Counted from the first letter of the stretch, positions 54,805 through 63,944 are shown. The stretch is 64,000 nucleotides of DNA from Candidatus Thalassolituus haligoni (GCF_041222825.1 NZ_CP139482.1:3386001-3450000), one strand, 5' to 3'. Notes: generated by a model not told the origin, from the sequence alone. Made by a program: numbers and translations.

Positions 54805-56097
54805 ATGATACTGACGACTGAAGATTTTCTGCTAGCTGCCAAACGCGCTGAGATCAGCGCCCTGAAACAACTGTTAGTAAGTAGTGGTCTGGTCACCAGG
54901 GTCACCGATCTGATCCATGAACTGCAACGTGAACGCGGTTTATCCAATATTTATCTGGTCTCTCACGGGCAGCGCTTCGCCAGTCAACGGCTGGATGAGT
55001 TAAACGCTACAGAACAAGCGGAGCATGTTTTTCGGGCAGCGCTGTCACTGCTGGATCTTGATGGTGACTCACCTGCTTCCGCCCGCTTGTTCAGTGCCCT
55101 GGCGTTTGTGTTGCACTGTTTGGATGAGTTGCCAGCACTGCGAGTACGGGTGAGTGAGCAGCTACTCACTGCGGCTGAAAATACCCGGCTGTTCAACCGC
55201 ATCATTTCCGGCTTGCTCAGTGTGGTGTTTGAAGCAGCCGATATTGCCAGCGACCCCGATATCACTCGCGCACTGGTCGCCATGTTCAACTTTGTTCAGG
55301 GCAAAGAATATTCTGGCCAGGAGCGGGCTTGGGGAGTGATCGGTTTTACCGCTGGCGAGTTCACCAAAAAGCAGCAGGAACGTATCAAGACCCTTCAGGA
55401 TGCCCAGCACCGTTGTTTCGATATTTTTGCCAGTTTGACCCAGGCGGTGCCCGCCGACCAATGGCGTCAGGCAGAAAGTAGTGAAGCCACCATCGAGTTG
55501 AACAAGTTACGTAACATGATTGCCCGATTCCGCCGTAGCGATACGCTACCAACGGCGATCAGCGAAGTCTGGTATGAGCTGTCAACGCACAGAATTGATC
55601 AGATGCAGACGATTGAAAAAGAGCTGGCCTCTGAACTGCTTCACCTCTGCCAGCAAAAAATTGCCCAAGCGGAAAAAGATCTGCATCTGCATCACAACCA
55701 CATCCGCGAGTTGACGGATATCGAGGAGCTGCCGTTGTCTTCGCTGTCTTCCTTGCCAAACTCGGTTAGCGAATCAGACAAACTGACAGTGACTCCCGGA
55801 TTTAATACCAAGCTGGCCAGCTCGATTTCAGAACTGGTACAGCGCCAGGCTGAGCATCTGGAACGGATGAGCGATGAACTGAGGCAGGCCCGTCAGGCCC
55901 TGGATGAGCGTAAGCTGATCGAGAAGGCCAAGGGCTTGCTGATGCAGAATCAGGGGATCAATGAGGAAGAGGCTTATCGCCAGATTCGTCAGGCAGCGAT
56001 GGATAACAAAAAGCGTATTGTCGAAGTCGCCAGTAATATCATCAGCGTCTCTGAAATGCTGCAATTAGGCAGCAGTAAAAGCGACTTGCTGGAATAA
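54805..56097 (+). CDS. NIT-domain ANTAR antiterminator (NasR-type nitrate regulator)
   Basis: A 430-residue protein. The N-terminal 300 residues form a NIT nitrate/nitrite sensor domain (LIHELQRERGLSNIYLVSHGQRF, FVQGKEYSGQERAWGVIGF). The C-terminal 60 form an ANTAR RNA-binding domain (LDERKLIEKAKGLLMQNQGINEEEAYRQIRQAAMDNKKRIVEVA). NasR in Klebsiella binds a two-hairpin leader to prevent termination when nitrate is present. The gene lies upstream of cynS and a formate/nitrite channel whose leader starts with an ANTAR-like hairpin. The ATG at 54805 gives MILTTEDFLL; a TTG six bases earlier is less likely. Confidence 0.9.
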   Translation: MILTTEDFLLAAKRAEISALKQLLVSSGLVTRVTDLIHELQRERGLSNIYLVSHGQRFASQRLDELNATEQAEHVFRAALSLLDLDGDSPASARLFSALAFVLHCLDELPALRVRVSEQLLTAAENTRLFNRIISGLLSVVFEAADIASDPDITRALVAMFNFVQGKEYSGQERAWGVIGFTAGEFTKKQQERIKTLQDAQHRCFDIFASLTQAVPADQWRQAESSEATIELNKLRNMIARFRRSDTLPTAISEVWYELSTHRIDQMQTIEKELASELLHLCQQKIAQAEKDLHLHHNHIRELTDIEELPLSSLSSLPNSVSESDKLTVTPGFNTKLASSISELVQRQAEHLERMSDELRQARQALDERKLIEKAKGLLMQNQGINEEEAYRQIRQAAMDNKKRIVEVASNIISVSEMLQLGSSKSDLLE

Positions 56098-56179
56098 TGT
56101 TCCAACACCAAGACTCCTTGGTTATTGTCCACTTGGTTACTCTGCTCCTCGTTACTATTCCTGACAGCCTTTAATTTTT

Positions 56180-56195
56180 TGGCATTATAAATGCC
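56180..56195 (+). promoter_or_regulatory. sigma-54-type promoter before cynS
   Basis: TGGCATTATAAATGCC has the GG-N10-GC spacing and the TGGCA/TGC core of RpoN promoters; transcription would start near 56206, 27 bases before the cynS ATG. The same pattern precedes the channel gene at 56927. Confidence 0.6.
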
Positions 56196-56232
56196 ACTTT
56201 CCCAAACCCTCTCTAATCCCCGGAGTGCTGTA

Positions 56233-56673
56233 ATGAACAAACTGGAAATGACTGAAGCCATTATTCTGGCCAAACAGGCCAAGGCATTAAGCTGGGAAGC
56301 CATCGCTGCCTCCATGGCGATGGGGACTGTCTGGGTCACCTCGGCCTGCCTGGGTAAAAACAGCATGCCGGAAAACGCGGCCAGTAAACTATGCGACATC
56401 CTCGAACTGTCTGAAGAGGTCAAAGCGGCATTGATTGCCTACCCCACCAAAACCTGGGAACAGCAAGTGCCGCAAGATCCGCTGGTATACCGCCTGTACG
56501 AAATCGTTGGTGTTTATGGCGATACACTGAAAGAAGTGATTCAGGAGAAATTTGGCGACGGTATCATGAGTGCCATCGATTTCACTATGGATGTCGAAAA
56601 AATCGAAGACCCCAAAGGAGATCGGGTACTACTGACGATGAATGGCAAGTTCCTGCCCTACAAAGCCTGGTAA
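56233..56673 (+). CDS. cynS: cyanate hydratase (cyanase)
   Basis: Cyanase breaks cyanate with bicarbonate to CO2 and carbamate, which yields ammonia. The 146-residue protein has the N-terminal helix-turn-helix-like domain and the catalytic core YRLYEIVGVYGDTLKEVIQEKFGDGIMSAIDF, including the active-site Arg, Glu and Ser. The ATG at 56233 has GGAG nearby and gives MNKLEMTEAIILAK. It lies between the NIT-ANTAR regulator and the channel gene, under a sigma-54-type promoter, pointing to use of cyanate as nitrogen source. No cynT or cyanate ABC transporter is adjacent. Confidence 0.96.
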   Translation: MNKLEMTEAIILAKQAKALSWEAIAASMAMGTVWVTSACLGKNSMPENAASKLCDILELSEEVKAALIAYPTKTWEQQVPQDPLVYRLYEIVGVYGDTLKEVIQEKFGDGIMSAIDFTMDVEKIEDPKGDRVLLTMNGKFLPYKAW

Positions 56674-56926
56674 TCTGCACGATTCAGCGGGCCTGGTGGC
56701 CCGCATTTCCGAAGCACCAGCGGCGGTTGAAACAGTGACAGCGACTGCTCGGTGCACACTGATTCAGCGATATGTTTCTCCCTGTCAGGACGCGCACTCA
56801 TTTAGAGCGTCCGAAAAGTCATAGCCCTAAAATAACTCATCAATAATTCCATGAGCAATGGTCTGATTGATCACCCATCACGTTAAAATCATAATAAACA
56901 CTTAAAAATCAATTGGTTGATAATAA

Positions 56927-56942
56927 TGGCATATTAAATGCT
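56927..56942 (+). promoter_or_regulatory. sigma-54-type promoter before the formate/nitrite channel
   Basis: TGGCATATTAAATGCT has GG-N10-GC and closely matches the element before cynS. Start of transcription is expected near 56953. Possible NtrC half sites GCACCAGCGGCGGTT (56714) and GCGACTGCTCGGTGC (56741) lie further up; these are weak matches. The rest of the 520-base gap is otherwise leader. Confidence 0.6.
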
Positions 56943-56953
56943 TTATGATCTCC

Positions 56954-56983
56954 AGACGGTGAATCAATGGTGATTCCCGGTCT
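56954..56983 (+). promoter_or_regulatory. candidate ANTAR-target hairpin in the channel-gene leader
   Basis: AGACGGTGAATC and GATTCCCGGTCT pair with two mismatches around the hexaloop AATGGT, which has A at position 1 and G at position 4 as in known ANTAR targets. It lies right at the predicted start of the sigma-54 transcript. Later leader sequence holds a second long-range stem (ACGACGT/ACGTCGT) and TGTCGAA/TTCGGACA, which could be the second hairpin or terminator, but this is less clear. Confidence 0.45.
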
Positions 56984-57198
56984 AGAAAACAACGACGTTG
57001 AGTGCTTCCCTGACTTTTGCCTGCGGATGGTGCCACGTCGTGCTCTGCAGCATGTCGAAACACCTCGTTCGGACAGGTTCAAACGCCAGCGACCACTCAA
57101 TTCAGTGACCTGAGCATTCGTGTTAGCCCTTTGGCGGCATGAACCAACTATTCGGTATCGACCTTGACCCGATACCTACCGAACCAGAGGAATTTGAT

Positions 57199-58014
57199 AT
57201 GTCCTATCTCGCGCCTTCCGAGTTTGTGACCAAGATGGTCGATGCCGGTGAAGAAAAAATCTTCATGTCGACCAAAGACACCCTGATCCGTGCCTTTATG
57301 GCCGGTGCCATCTTGGGTCTGGCTGCCGTATTTGCCATTACCGTTGCCATGAAGAGTGGCTCTCCGATTCTCGGTGCCTGTCTGTTCCCGGTTGGCTTTA
57401 TCATGTTGTACCTGATGAAATTTGACCTGTTGACCGGTGTGTTCACGCTGGTGCCACTGGCACTGATCGACAAGCGTCCAGGCTGTAACATGCCGCAACT
57501 GCTGCGCAACTGGGGCTTGGTGTTTATTGGTAACTTCGCTGGTGCTCTGATGACAGCCTTTATGGTGTCTTTCATCCTGACTTATGGCTACAACACCGAC
57601 GGTGGTGCCATTGCCGAGAAAGTGAGCCACATCGGTGAATCCCGCACCGTGGGTTATGCTGCCCACGGTCTTGATGGTTGGCTAACCATTTTCATTCGCG
57701 GCATGTTGTGCAACTGGATGGTGTCTATGGGCGTGGTGGGCGCCATGATCTCCACCTCGGCTACCGGCAAAATGGCGGCTATGTGGATGCCGGTTATGCT
57801 GTTCTTCTTTATGGGTTTTGAACACTCCATTGTGAACATGTTTCTGTTCCCGTTCTCTATGATCATGGGAGGTGACTTTACCTTTATGCAGTACCTGATC
57901 TGGAACGAACTACCAACGGCACTGGGCAACTTGTTTGGTGGCTTCCTGCTGGTTGGTCTGCCGCTGTACTTCACTCACGTACGCACCGGTGCCAAGCGCC
58001 AACTGGGTTCTTGA
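57199..58014 (+). CDS. formate/nitrite transporter (FNT) family channel, NirC/FocA-like
   Basis: A 271-residue protein with six helices and FNT features: LGACLFPVGFIMLYLMKFDLLTGVFTLVPLA, RGMLCNWMVSMGVV, and FFFMGFEHSIVNMFLFP (the FEHxxxNM motif with the central His). The ATG at 57199 has GAGGAA upstream. The nitrogen context (NIT-ANTAR regulator, sigma-54 promoter) favours nitrite as substrate. A strong terminator follows. Confidence 0.9.
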   Translation: MSYLAPSEFVTKMVDAGEEKIFMSTKDTLIRAFMAGAILGLAAVFAITVAMKSGSPILGACLFPVGFIMLYLMKFDLLTGVFTLVPLALIDKRPGCNMPQLLRNWGLVFIGNFAGALMTAFMVSFILTYGYNTDGGAIAEKVSHIGESRTVGYAAHGLDGWLTIFIRGMLCNWMVSMGVVGAMISTSATGKMAAMWMPVMLFFFMGFEHSIVNMFLFPFSMIMGGDFTFMQYLIWNELPTALGNLFGGFLLVGLPLYFTHVRTGAKRQLGS

Positions 58015-58040
58015 TCCCTTCCCATGATGCAAGATAGAAG

Positions 58041-58065
58041 AGAGGGCCGTTGGCCCTCTTTTTTT
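58041..58065 (+). terminator. rho-independent terminator after the channel gene
   Basis: AGAGGGCC/GGCCCTCT stem with a 3-base loop and seven Ts. Confidence 0.9.
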
Positions 58066-58091
58066 GACTAACAGATGTCAGGAAATCATGC

Positions 58092-59825
58092 ATGACCCAA
58101 CGCCTCTGTATTGCCGCAGGCCAATATTCTGACAAGGGCATTAAAGCCAAAAACCAGGACTACCTGGGTCTGGTCAGCCCCACTCCGCCCCAGCTTATTC
58201 TCAAGGGCATCACAGCGGCGATTGCGGATGGTATCAGTAGTAGCGACGTCAGCCATATTGCCAGTGAAACCGCCATTAACAGTCTGCTGGAAGATTATTA
58301 CTGCACCTCGGAAACCTGGACCGTGCAACACTCCGGTGAGCAGGTCATGCGGGCGATTAACGGCTGGCTCTATTCGCAAACCCGGCGCAGTGAATTCCGC
58401 TTTGATATCAACAGGGGGTATGTCTGCACACTCAGCGCACTGATTCTGCGCGGCCATAACGCCCATATTTTTCACGTCGGTGACAGCCGTATATACCGGC
58501 TGCGAGACCAGGCGCTGGAACAGCTCACCAGCGATCACCGACTCTGGGAATCTGCCGAAAAGAGTTATCTGGCCCGCGCCATGGGCATGGCTGAAAGCGT
58601 GGAGGTTGAATATCGCCATACCAGCCTGCAAGCCGAGGATGTGTTTATCCTTACCACCGATGGTATCTATGAATACGTAACACCGGAATATCTGCGTGAA
58701 ACCATTCGCCAGCATGCTGATGATCTGGATAACGCTGCCGAGCAGATCGCCCGGCATGCACTGGATAACGGCAGTGACGACAACCTGAGTATCCAGCTGA
58801 TCCGCATGACTGCCGTCCCCGACAGCAGCCAGACATCGCTACTGCCCGACGTGACCCGGCTGCCACTGCCTCCGGCGCTGGAGCCAGGCATGACGTTTGA
58901 TGGCTACGAGATCATACGTAACCTGCATACCACCAGCCGCAGCCATGTATTTTTGGCCCGTGATCTGCCAAGCAACGAAAAAGTCGTACTCAAGCTGCCG
59001 TCTGTCGAGCAGCAACACAATGAGGACTATCTCGAACGTCTGATGATGGAAGAGTGGATTGGTCGGCGCATCCAGAATGCCCACGTTATCCAGCCATGGA
59101 TACCGGACAGACCTCGCCAATATCTTTATACCGTCAGCGAATACTTTGAAGGCCGCACCTTGGCGCAATGGCTAAGGGACAATCCCAAACCGACACTGGA
59201 GCAGGTACGCGTCATCATCGATCAGGTTGCCCGTGGTCTGCGTGCTTTTCATCGACTGGAAATGCTGCATCAGGATCTCAAGCCAGATAACCTGATGATT
59301 GACGATGAAGGGCGATTAAAAATCATTGATTTTGGCTCCACCAGCGTGCGTGGACTGGCAGAAATCGGACTCGACAATAGCAACGAATTGCCCGGTACAG
59401 CGCTGTATATGGCACCGGAATATTTTCTTGGTCAGGGAGGCCAGCCACAGTCTGACCAGTTTTCGCTGGGGGTACTGGCCTACCATTTACTAAGCGGTAA
59501 ATTCCCTTATGGCGTGGAAGTGGCACGCTGCAAATCAGTGTCTGCCCAGCGGCGGCTGCAATACCGCAGTATTCTGGTGGATGAGGAGTCTGAAGTGCCT
59601 GCCTGGGTCGATGACGCTATCCAGAAAGCAACCCGTATTGATCCGTACAAGCGCTACGACGATATGTTCGAGTTTGTGCACGACCTGCACACACCGAATC
59701 AGGATTTTTTACGCAAGGCTCGCCCACCGCTGATGGAGCGTAACCCGGTGGCTTTCTGGCAAGGCGCTGCCATCATCGAGCTGGTCGTACTGTTGATTCT
59801 GGCCTATCAGCTGGTTGTTGGCTAA
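58092..59825 (+). CDS. fused PP2C-type phosphatase and Ser/Thr protein kinase
   Basis: A 577-residue bifunctional protein. The N-terminal PP2C domain (about 10-240) has KAKNQDYLG, IADGISSSDVSHIAS, IFHVGDSRIYRL, TTDGIYEYV and SDDNLSIQ. A kinase domain (about 265-540) has the VVLKLP lysine, HQDLKPDNLMIDD (393, Arg of HRD replaced by Gln), DFGSTS (413) and APEY. A C-terminal membrane helix (GAAIIELVVLLILAYQLVV) ends the protein. Homologues such as PA1782 in Pseudomonas lie beside nitrate/nitrite assimilation genes, which fits here. Substrates unknown. Confidence 0.92.
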   Translation: MTQRLCIAAGQYSDKGIKAKNQDYLGLVSPTPPQLILKGITAAIADGISSSDVSHIASETAINSLLEDYYCTSETWTVQHSGEQVMRAINGWLYSQTRRSEFRFDINRGYVCTLSALILRGHNAHIFHVGDSRIYRLRDQALEQLTSDHRLWESAEKSYLARAMGMAESVEVEYRHTSLQAEDVFILTTDGIYEYVTPEYLRETIRQHADDLDNAAEQIARHALDNGSDDNLSIQLIRMTAVPDSSQTSLLPDVTRLPLPPALEPGMTFDGYEIIRNLHTTSRSHVFLARDLPSNEKVVLKLPSVEQQHNEDYLERLMMEEWIGRRIQNAHVIQPWIPDRPRQYLYTVSEYFEGRTLAQWLRDNPKPTLEQVRVIIDQVARGLRAFHRLEMLHQDLKPDNLMIDDEGRLKIIDFGSTSVRGLAEIGLDNSNELPGTALYMAPEYFLGQGGQPQSDQFSLGVLAYHLLSGKFPYGVEVARCKSVSAQRRLQYRSILVDEESEVPAWVDDAIQKATRIDPYKRYDDMFEFVHDLHTPNQDFLRKARPPLMERNPVAFWQGAAIIELVVLLILAYQLVVG

Positions 59826-59832
59826 CAGGACG

Positions 59833-60864
59833 CTAGCGACCGCTCAGAAGCAGGCGGTCATCCGTCACTTGCAGTTTCAGATCAAACAGATTGGCAATCA
59901 ACGCCAGCGTTGTCTGCACATCGGTTTGACTGTAGCGCCCGGAAAAAACCTGGCGGGTATCCACCTGGTCGAGCACAATCTCACGCGCAGTGTACTGCTG
60001 CAAATGGGCAATCAGCTCAGACAATGGCTCTTCACTGACTTCACGCCAGCCACTGCGCCATTCCGCAGCGTCCGCATCACGAAACATGGAAAGTGTTCCT
60101 TCCGCCAGTCGCAACCCATCTCCGGCCAATAACTGCAAGGTTGTACCGGCGGCCGTGACTTCAACAATACCGTGCTCGACCACCACCACCAGATGGTCAC
60201 CGCTACGATCAACATTAAAGGCTGTACCCACCACTCGGATTTGCCCGAGATCGGTATCCACAATAAAAGGGCGCTGTTTGTCTTTGCTGACCGAGAAGTA
60301 GGCTTCACCTTTATTCAGAGCAACATAACGCTGCGACTCACTCAGAGTCACCTGCACGCGGCTATCCGCATTCAGCACCACTCGAGAGCCATCTTCCAGC
60401 ATCATGTCCTGCCGCTCTGCCCGTTCAGTCGCGTAACTGAGGGTTTTGCTGGTCGCAGGTTGAGATAAAACAACATAGCCGATAGCTGGTGGTAACAGCA
60501 GTATCACCAGCATCAAGGGCGCCAACAGCGGCTGCAAGGACTCATGGCTGAACCATGCCCGAATCTGATCCAGCAGGCTTGTTGATGCCGACGGTTCAAC
60601 CCGGTCAGTATCACCAGCAACGGGGGGCACTGAAGGATGACTGGCAGGAGGCCCTTCTGTGGCAGAGCGCTGTAGCACCGCAATAGCAAGCGCCTCGTTA
60701 TCACCAAAATAACGGGCAATGTATTCCGCCGCCGCTCTATGTTCATGGCGTTGTTCAAGCCAGCTCTGATAGCTCTGCAGCTGCTCTGGCGTCAGCTCTT
60801 CCATGCGATCATACCAATCGGTAGCCGCCTCCAGCACATCATCAGAAAACATCAGTTTATTCAT
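59833..60864 (-). CDS. FecR-family anti-sigma / signal transducer
   Basis: A 343-residue inner-membrane regulator. The N-terminal domain (ATDWYDRMEELTPEQLQSYQSWLEQRHEHRAA) is DUF4880-like, a membrane helix lies near 115-135 (LMLVILLLPPAIGYVVL), and a periplasmic FecR domain follows (RAERQDMMLEDGSRVVLNADSRVQV, GEAYFSVSKDKQRPF, VVGTAFNV). It ends in an STN-like segment (QVFSGRYSQTDVQTTLALIANLF). It belongs with the sigma factor 92 bases upstream. No TonB receptor follows; the next gene is convergent. Confidence 0.9.
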   Translation of the reverse strand: MNKLMFSDDVLEAATDWYDRMEELTPEQLQSYQSWLEQRHEHRAAAEYIARYFGDNEALAIAVLQRSATEGPPASHPSVPPVAGDTDRVEPSASTSLLDQIRAWFSHESLQPLLAPLMLVILLLPPAIGYVVLSQPATSKTLSYATERAERQDMMLEDGSRVVLNADSRVQVTLSESQRYVALNKGEAYFSVSKDKQRPFIVDTDLGQIRVVGTAFNVDRSGDHLVVVVEHGIVEVTAAGTTLQLLAGDGLRLAEGTLSMFRDADAAEWRSGWREVSEEPLSELIAHLQQYTAREIVLDQVDTRQVFSGRYSQTDVQTTLALIANLFDLKLQVTDDRLLLSGR

Positions 60865-60955
60865 AAATCGCCTGCGAATGCGGTCAGGTCATGCCAGATA
60901 TCCATTGGCCACCTCCCGCTGATTGTCGTGATTCCGATACGATCCAACACAGTGT

Positions 60956-61531
60956 TCAATGTGTATACCCTGCACCCGCCATCGCTTTGGCAATATCCAT
61001 CATTGCGCGGGTGATGTGTTTTTTAACGGCTTCATCGGCAAGACCCAGCTGACAAGCAATCTGCTCACGAGACAAGCCCTCAACCCGTCGCAGGATAAAC
61101 ACCTGGCGACGTAGTTCTGGCATGGCAGCAACAACCTTGCTTAATAACTCCAGCTTTTGCCGGTCAATATGTTCATCTTCCATACAGATACCGACAGCTT
61201 CCGGCAAGGATTCAAGCAGCTCGGGCTGCCGCTTGCCAGCTCGCCAATAGTCCACCACCACCGAACGTGCGACCCGCAGGGCGTAAGCCACAGGACTGCT
61301 GATACGCTCATGATTGGTGGGCCGAAGTGAACGCAGCAAGGTATCTTGCAGCAAGTCATCCACTTCCTGAGGGTTGTTCACCTGACTGGCGATGTAACGT
61401 CGCAAACGGGGAATATCCTGGGTCAACTGGTGTTCGTAAGGCGCACCTTTGTCGTCATCGCCGGGTAACGAAGAAGCTGGATTTTTGTCGCAAGCTAGGC
61501 GGGCTGTAAATGCCTGGCTGGTCAGTTTCAT
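60956..61531 (-). CDS. FecI-type ECF sigma factor
   Basis: A 191-residue ECF sigma. Region 2 (VNNPQEVDDLLQDTLLRSLRP, SPVAYALRVARSVVVDYWR) and region 4 (LRRQVFILRRVEGLSREQIACQLGLADEAVKKHITRAM) are clear. The first 30 residues are non-conserved. Paired with the FecR gene downstream; it should direct a TonB-dependent receptor gene, which is not in the window. Confidence 0.9.
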   Translation of the reverse strand: MKLTSQAFTARLACDKNPASSLPGDDDKGAPYEHQLTQDIPRLRRYIASQVNNPQEVDDLLQDTLLRSLRPTNHERISSPVAYALRVARSVVVDYWRAGKRQPELLESLPEAVGICMEDEHIDRQKLELLSKVVAAMPELRRQVFILRRVEGLSREQIACQLGLADEAVKKHITRAMMDIAKAMAGAGYTH

Positions 61532-61713
61532 GGCCTATCCCGAAAAAAGACGAAGGTTTCGCCATCAGACCACGCATTCATGTCATTTTTATTAATGGTA
61601 GCCAAACATCACGCCATCAACGTCAAACTAAACGCGGGCACTGGATCTGGGGCCAAATTCAGCCTCTCTTATCAAGAAGACGTTGAGTCATCCCAAAAGG
61701 GGACAATCATTCC

Positions 61714-62904
61714 TTATTGTTTTTTGCGCCGTCGCTTCAGATCTTTGGATGCCATGGCATAACCGCCATCGGCAGCATCCAGAAAATGCACATGGTGCTG
61801 GTAATAATCAAACACCAGACAAGTCAGCAACGCCGCTCGTGACGCATGGATGCCAAAAACCAACAGCCGTTGTTGCTCGAGCGCCTCTAATTGCTGTTCC
61901 AGCTGCATACGCTGGTCTGCAGTGCCTGCCAGTACCAGCCGTAAACCATCATCACATTTGCGGTAGTCGGTATTCGCCAGCAGGCGTTTGCGATAGCCAG
62001 TCCAATGACTTGTGCCAGACAGCCGCATCAGATATCGACCGGCCGATACCCGTCCAAAGGTACGGACGACATAATGCAGCCGTTTCCAAAAGCCATCCTC
62101 GTGACAGCGAATGCGGGTTTCAGTCATCAGCGATGCCGGAGAGGTTATCAGTCGTAGTGAGTCTGAACGCAGAGGGTGATGCAGGCTGTCATCACCATAG
62201 ATAGAAAAAATACAGCGAGCGGCCTGGGCCAGTACCTCGGCGCGCCCCCTGGCATCTGATGCACAAGCCTCGACCATAATGGCCACTGTTTCTTCCGCCG
62301 GGCTGGGCACTTCCTGCCAACGACACTCAAAGCCACCAAAGTTCGCGACGGCCGGAATTCTCTGGCTATCCAGCAGCCAGGGACTGCCTTCCTGTTTGAT
62401 CCACTGTTCTGCCAGCGCCAGACCGCCGCCAGTAAACATGGCTTGCTGAAAATGACGGTGAGGCTGGTAACGAGCGACCTGCACCGGCGCACCGGCCTCG
62501 ATCAACGACAGGGACGTCACCATGCCAATACGCAATTGCAGATCAAACTCACGGGTCGCCAACTGCTGGCTGGCCACCATTGCCCTGGCAACCGCATCGC
62601 GACAATCCGGTGGAATACACAAAGTCGCGCCATCACCGCCAAAGACAAACGGCACCTGCAACGGCGCTACGGCATTGATCATGGCAACTATACAGGCGGC
62701 GCTGACGCTGTTGACGTCACGGTAACGCCCATTCTCAATCGCTCTGGTAGAACCTCGAATATCGGCGACCACCACCCACCAGTCTTGCGGTAGCGGTGAA
62801 TAATTGTCGGTGTACGAAAACGACGAAAACTCCCGAAATGGGAGTATTCGCTCATACCAGTGTGGATTGCTACAAGCAGCGGTTCCCAAACCTTGTTTCG
62901 ACAT
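61714..62904 (-). CDS. DUF3095 protein (nucleotide cyclase-like)
   Basis: A 396-residue protein of a family with a class III cyclase-like core. The conserved DWWVVVADIRGSTRAIENGRYRDVNSVSAACIVAMINAV and VPFVFGGDGATLCIPP contain two Asp (DIRGST, GGDGA) in the places of cyclase metal ligands. Function is unknown. From the ATG at 62904, with GGAG upstream, it is the last gene of the sigma / zinc-finger / DoxX / DUF3095 run. Confidence 0.88.
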   Translation of the reverse strand: MSKQGLGTAACSNPHWYERILPFREFSSFSYTDNYSPLPQDWWVVVADIRGSTRAIENGRYRDVNSVSAACIVAMINAVAPLQVPFVFGGDGATLCIPPDCRDAVARAMVASQQLATREFDLQLRIGMVTSLSLIEAGAPVQVARYQPHRHFQQAMFTGGGLALAEQWIKQEGSPWLLDSQRIPAVANFGGFECRWQEVPSPAEETVAIMVEACASDARGRAEVLAQAARCIFSIYGDDSLHHPLRSDSLRLITSPASLMTETRIRCHEDGFWKRLHYVVRTFGRVSAGRYLMRLSGTSHWTGYRKRLLANTDYRKCDDGLRLVLAGTADQRMQLEQQLEALEQQRLLVFGIHASRAALLTCLVFDYYQHHVHFLDAADGGYAMASKDLKRRRKKQ

Positions 62905-62971
62905 AAGGCTGTCAGCTCCGCTGCATAAAATGTCCGGAAGGTTTTTGTTTTCTGCTCGAACCCGCGTCAGC

Positions 62972-63580
62972 CTAGCGCAGCAGCCCATGATGACGAGCCA
63001 GCCAGTAATCCAGACTCAGATATCGACCACCACCAGTGAAAAACAGGCTCAACAGCATCAGGAAATAGGTCGCGGCAAATTCAATACCGTTGTTCAATAT
63101 CACAAAGGAACCGCGCCCCGTCAGCCAGTCATAGTGGCCATGTTCTTGCAGAATACTGCGGGCAGCTTCCAGCCGTTCTGCCGAGTCGGCAACACGATCG
63201 TTCGCCAGCCAGCTGGAAGCATCGGCAATCGCCAACCAGCCATTTTCCCAGTGCACCGACAAGGCAGCAATCATCATGATAAACATCAAGGGTATGGATA
63301 CCCAGCGTACGGCAAATCCGAAAATCAGCAACCAGGCCCCGAAAAACTCGGTTCCTGCTGCCAGCGCCGCCATCAATTCTGGCATCGGCAAGCCGAGGCC
63401 CCAAGCGGGGTTGCCAAACCAGGCCACGGTATCGTCAAACGCCATCAGCTTATTCCATCCGGCCTGCATCAGTACCGGAGCGAGATAGAGACGCATCAAC
63501 AAGGGCGCCAGACCATCCAGAGGCTGGACAGATCGCAGTACCTGGTCAGCCGGACGGTAGAGAGAGGCAAGAAGGCTCAT
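62972..63580 (-). CDS. DoxX-family membrane protein
   Basis: A 202-residue protein with four helices: LLMRLYLAPVLMQAGWNKL, LAAGTEFFGAWLLIFGFAVRWVSIPLMFIMMIAALSVHW and EFAATYFLMLLSLFFTGGGRYLSLDYWL. It contains a soluble insert (about residues 115-150). DoxX proteins often accompany ECF sigma factors and oxidative-stress genes. The ATG at 63580 has an AGGA site. Confidence 0.88.
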   Translation of the reverse strand: MSLLASLYRPADQVLRSVQPLDGLAPLLMRLYLAPVLMQAGWNKLMAFDDTVAWFGNPAWGLGLPMPELMAALAAGTEFFGAWLLIFGFAVRWVSIPLMFIMMIAALSVHWENGWLAIADASSWLANDRVADSAERLEAARSILQEHGHYDWLTGRGSFVILNNGIEFAATYFLMLLSLFFTGGGRYLSLDYWLARHHGLLR

Positions 63581-63713
63581 GAATATTCCTGTCTGGTGAG
63601 TAGAGAACGGGACGGAGAACAACTCCGCTGTACTTTCCAATCAGTCGCTAGTCGATCCGGTTTCTTACAAAATCATTGATCAGGCCTTTTGCAAGGTGTG
63701 TTTACAGCATCGG

Positions 63714-63944
63714 TCACAAGGAAGTATCGTCAGAAGATCCCTTGGTATCAGACTTTTTGTTCTTCGGCTCGTCATCCTGAGCGAAGGAGTGCATTAGCCC
63801 TCGCAATGTCTGCATTTGCAGGCCAAAGTTTTTACAGCCTGAACAGATCAGCGTATGAATTTTTAATTCAGCGGATTCGGCCAGTGTCAATTTACGCTCC
63901 TGCGCTTCCGACATCAGTCGCGTCGCTTCACGACAATTCATCAT
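63714..63944 (-). CDS. zinc-finger (zf-HC2-like) anti-sigma factor
   Basis: A 76-residue cytosolic protein: MMNCREATRLMSEAQERKLTLAE and HTLICSGCKNFGLQ, giving the Cx~30HxxxCxxC zinc-binding anti-sigma motif, and a charged tail. No membrane helix. It overlaps the stop of the upstream sigma-like gene (ATGA at 63944-63941), which supports a sigma/anti-sigma pair. Confidence 0.82.
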   Translation of the reverse strand: MMNCREATRLMSEAQERKLTLAESAELKIHTLICSGCKNFGLQMQTLRGLMHSFAQDDEPKNKKSDTKGSSDDTSL

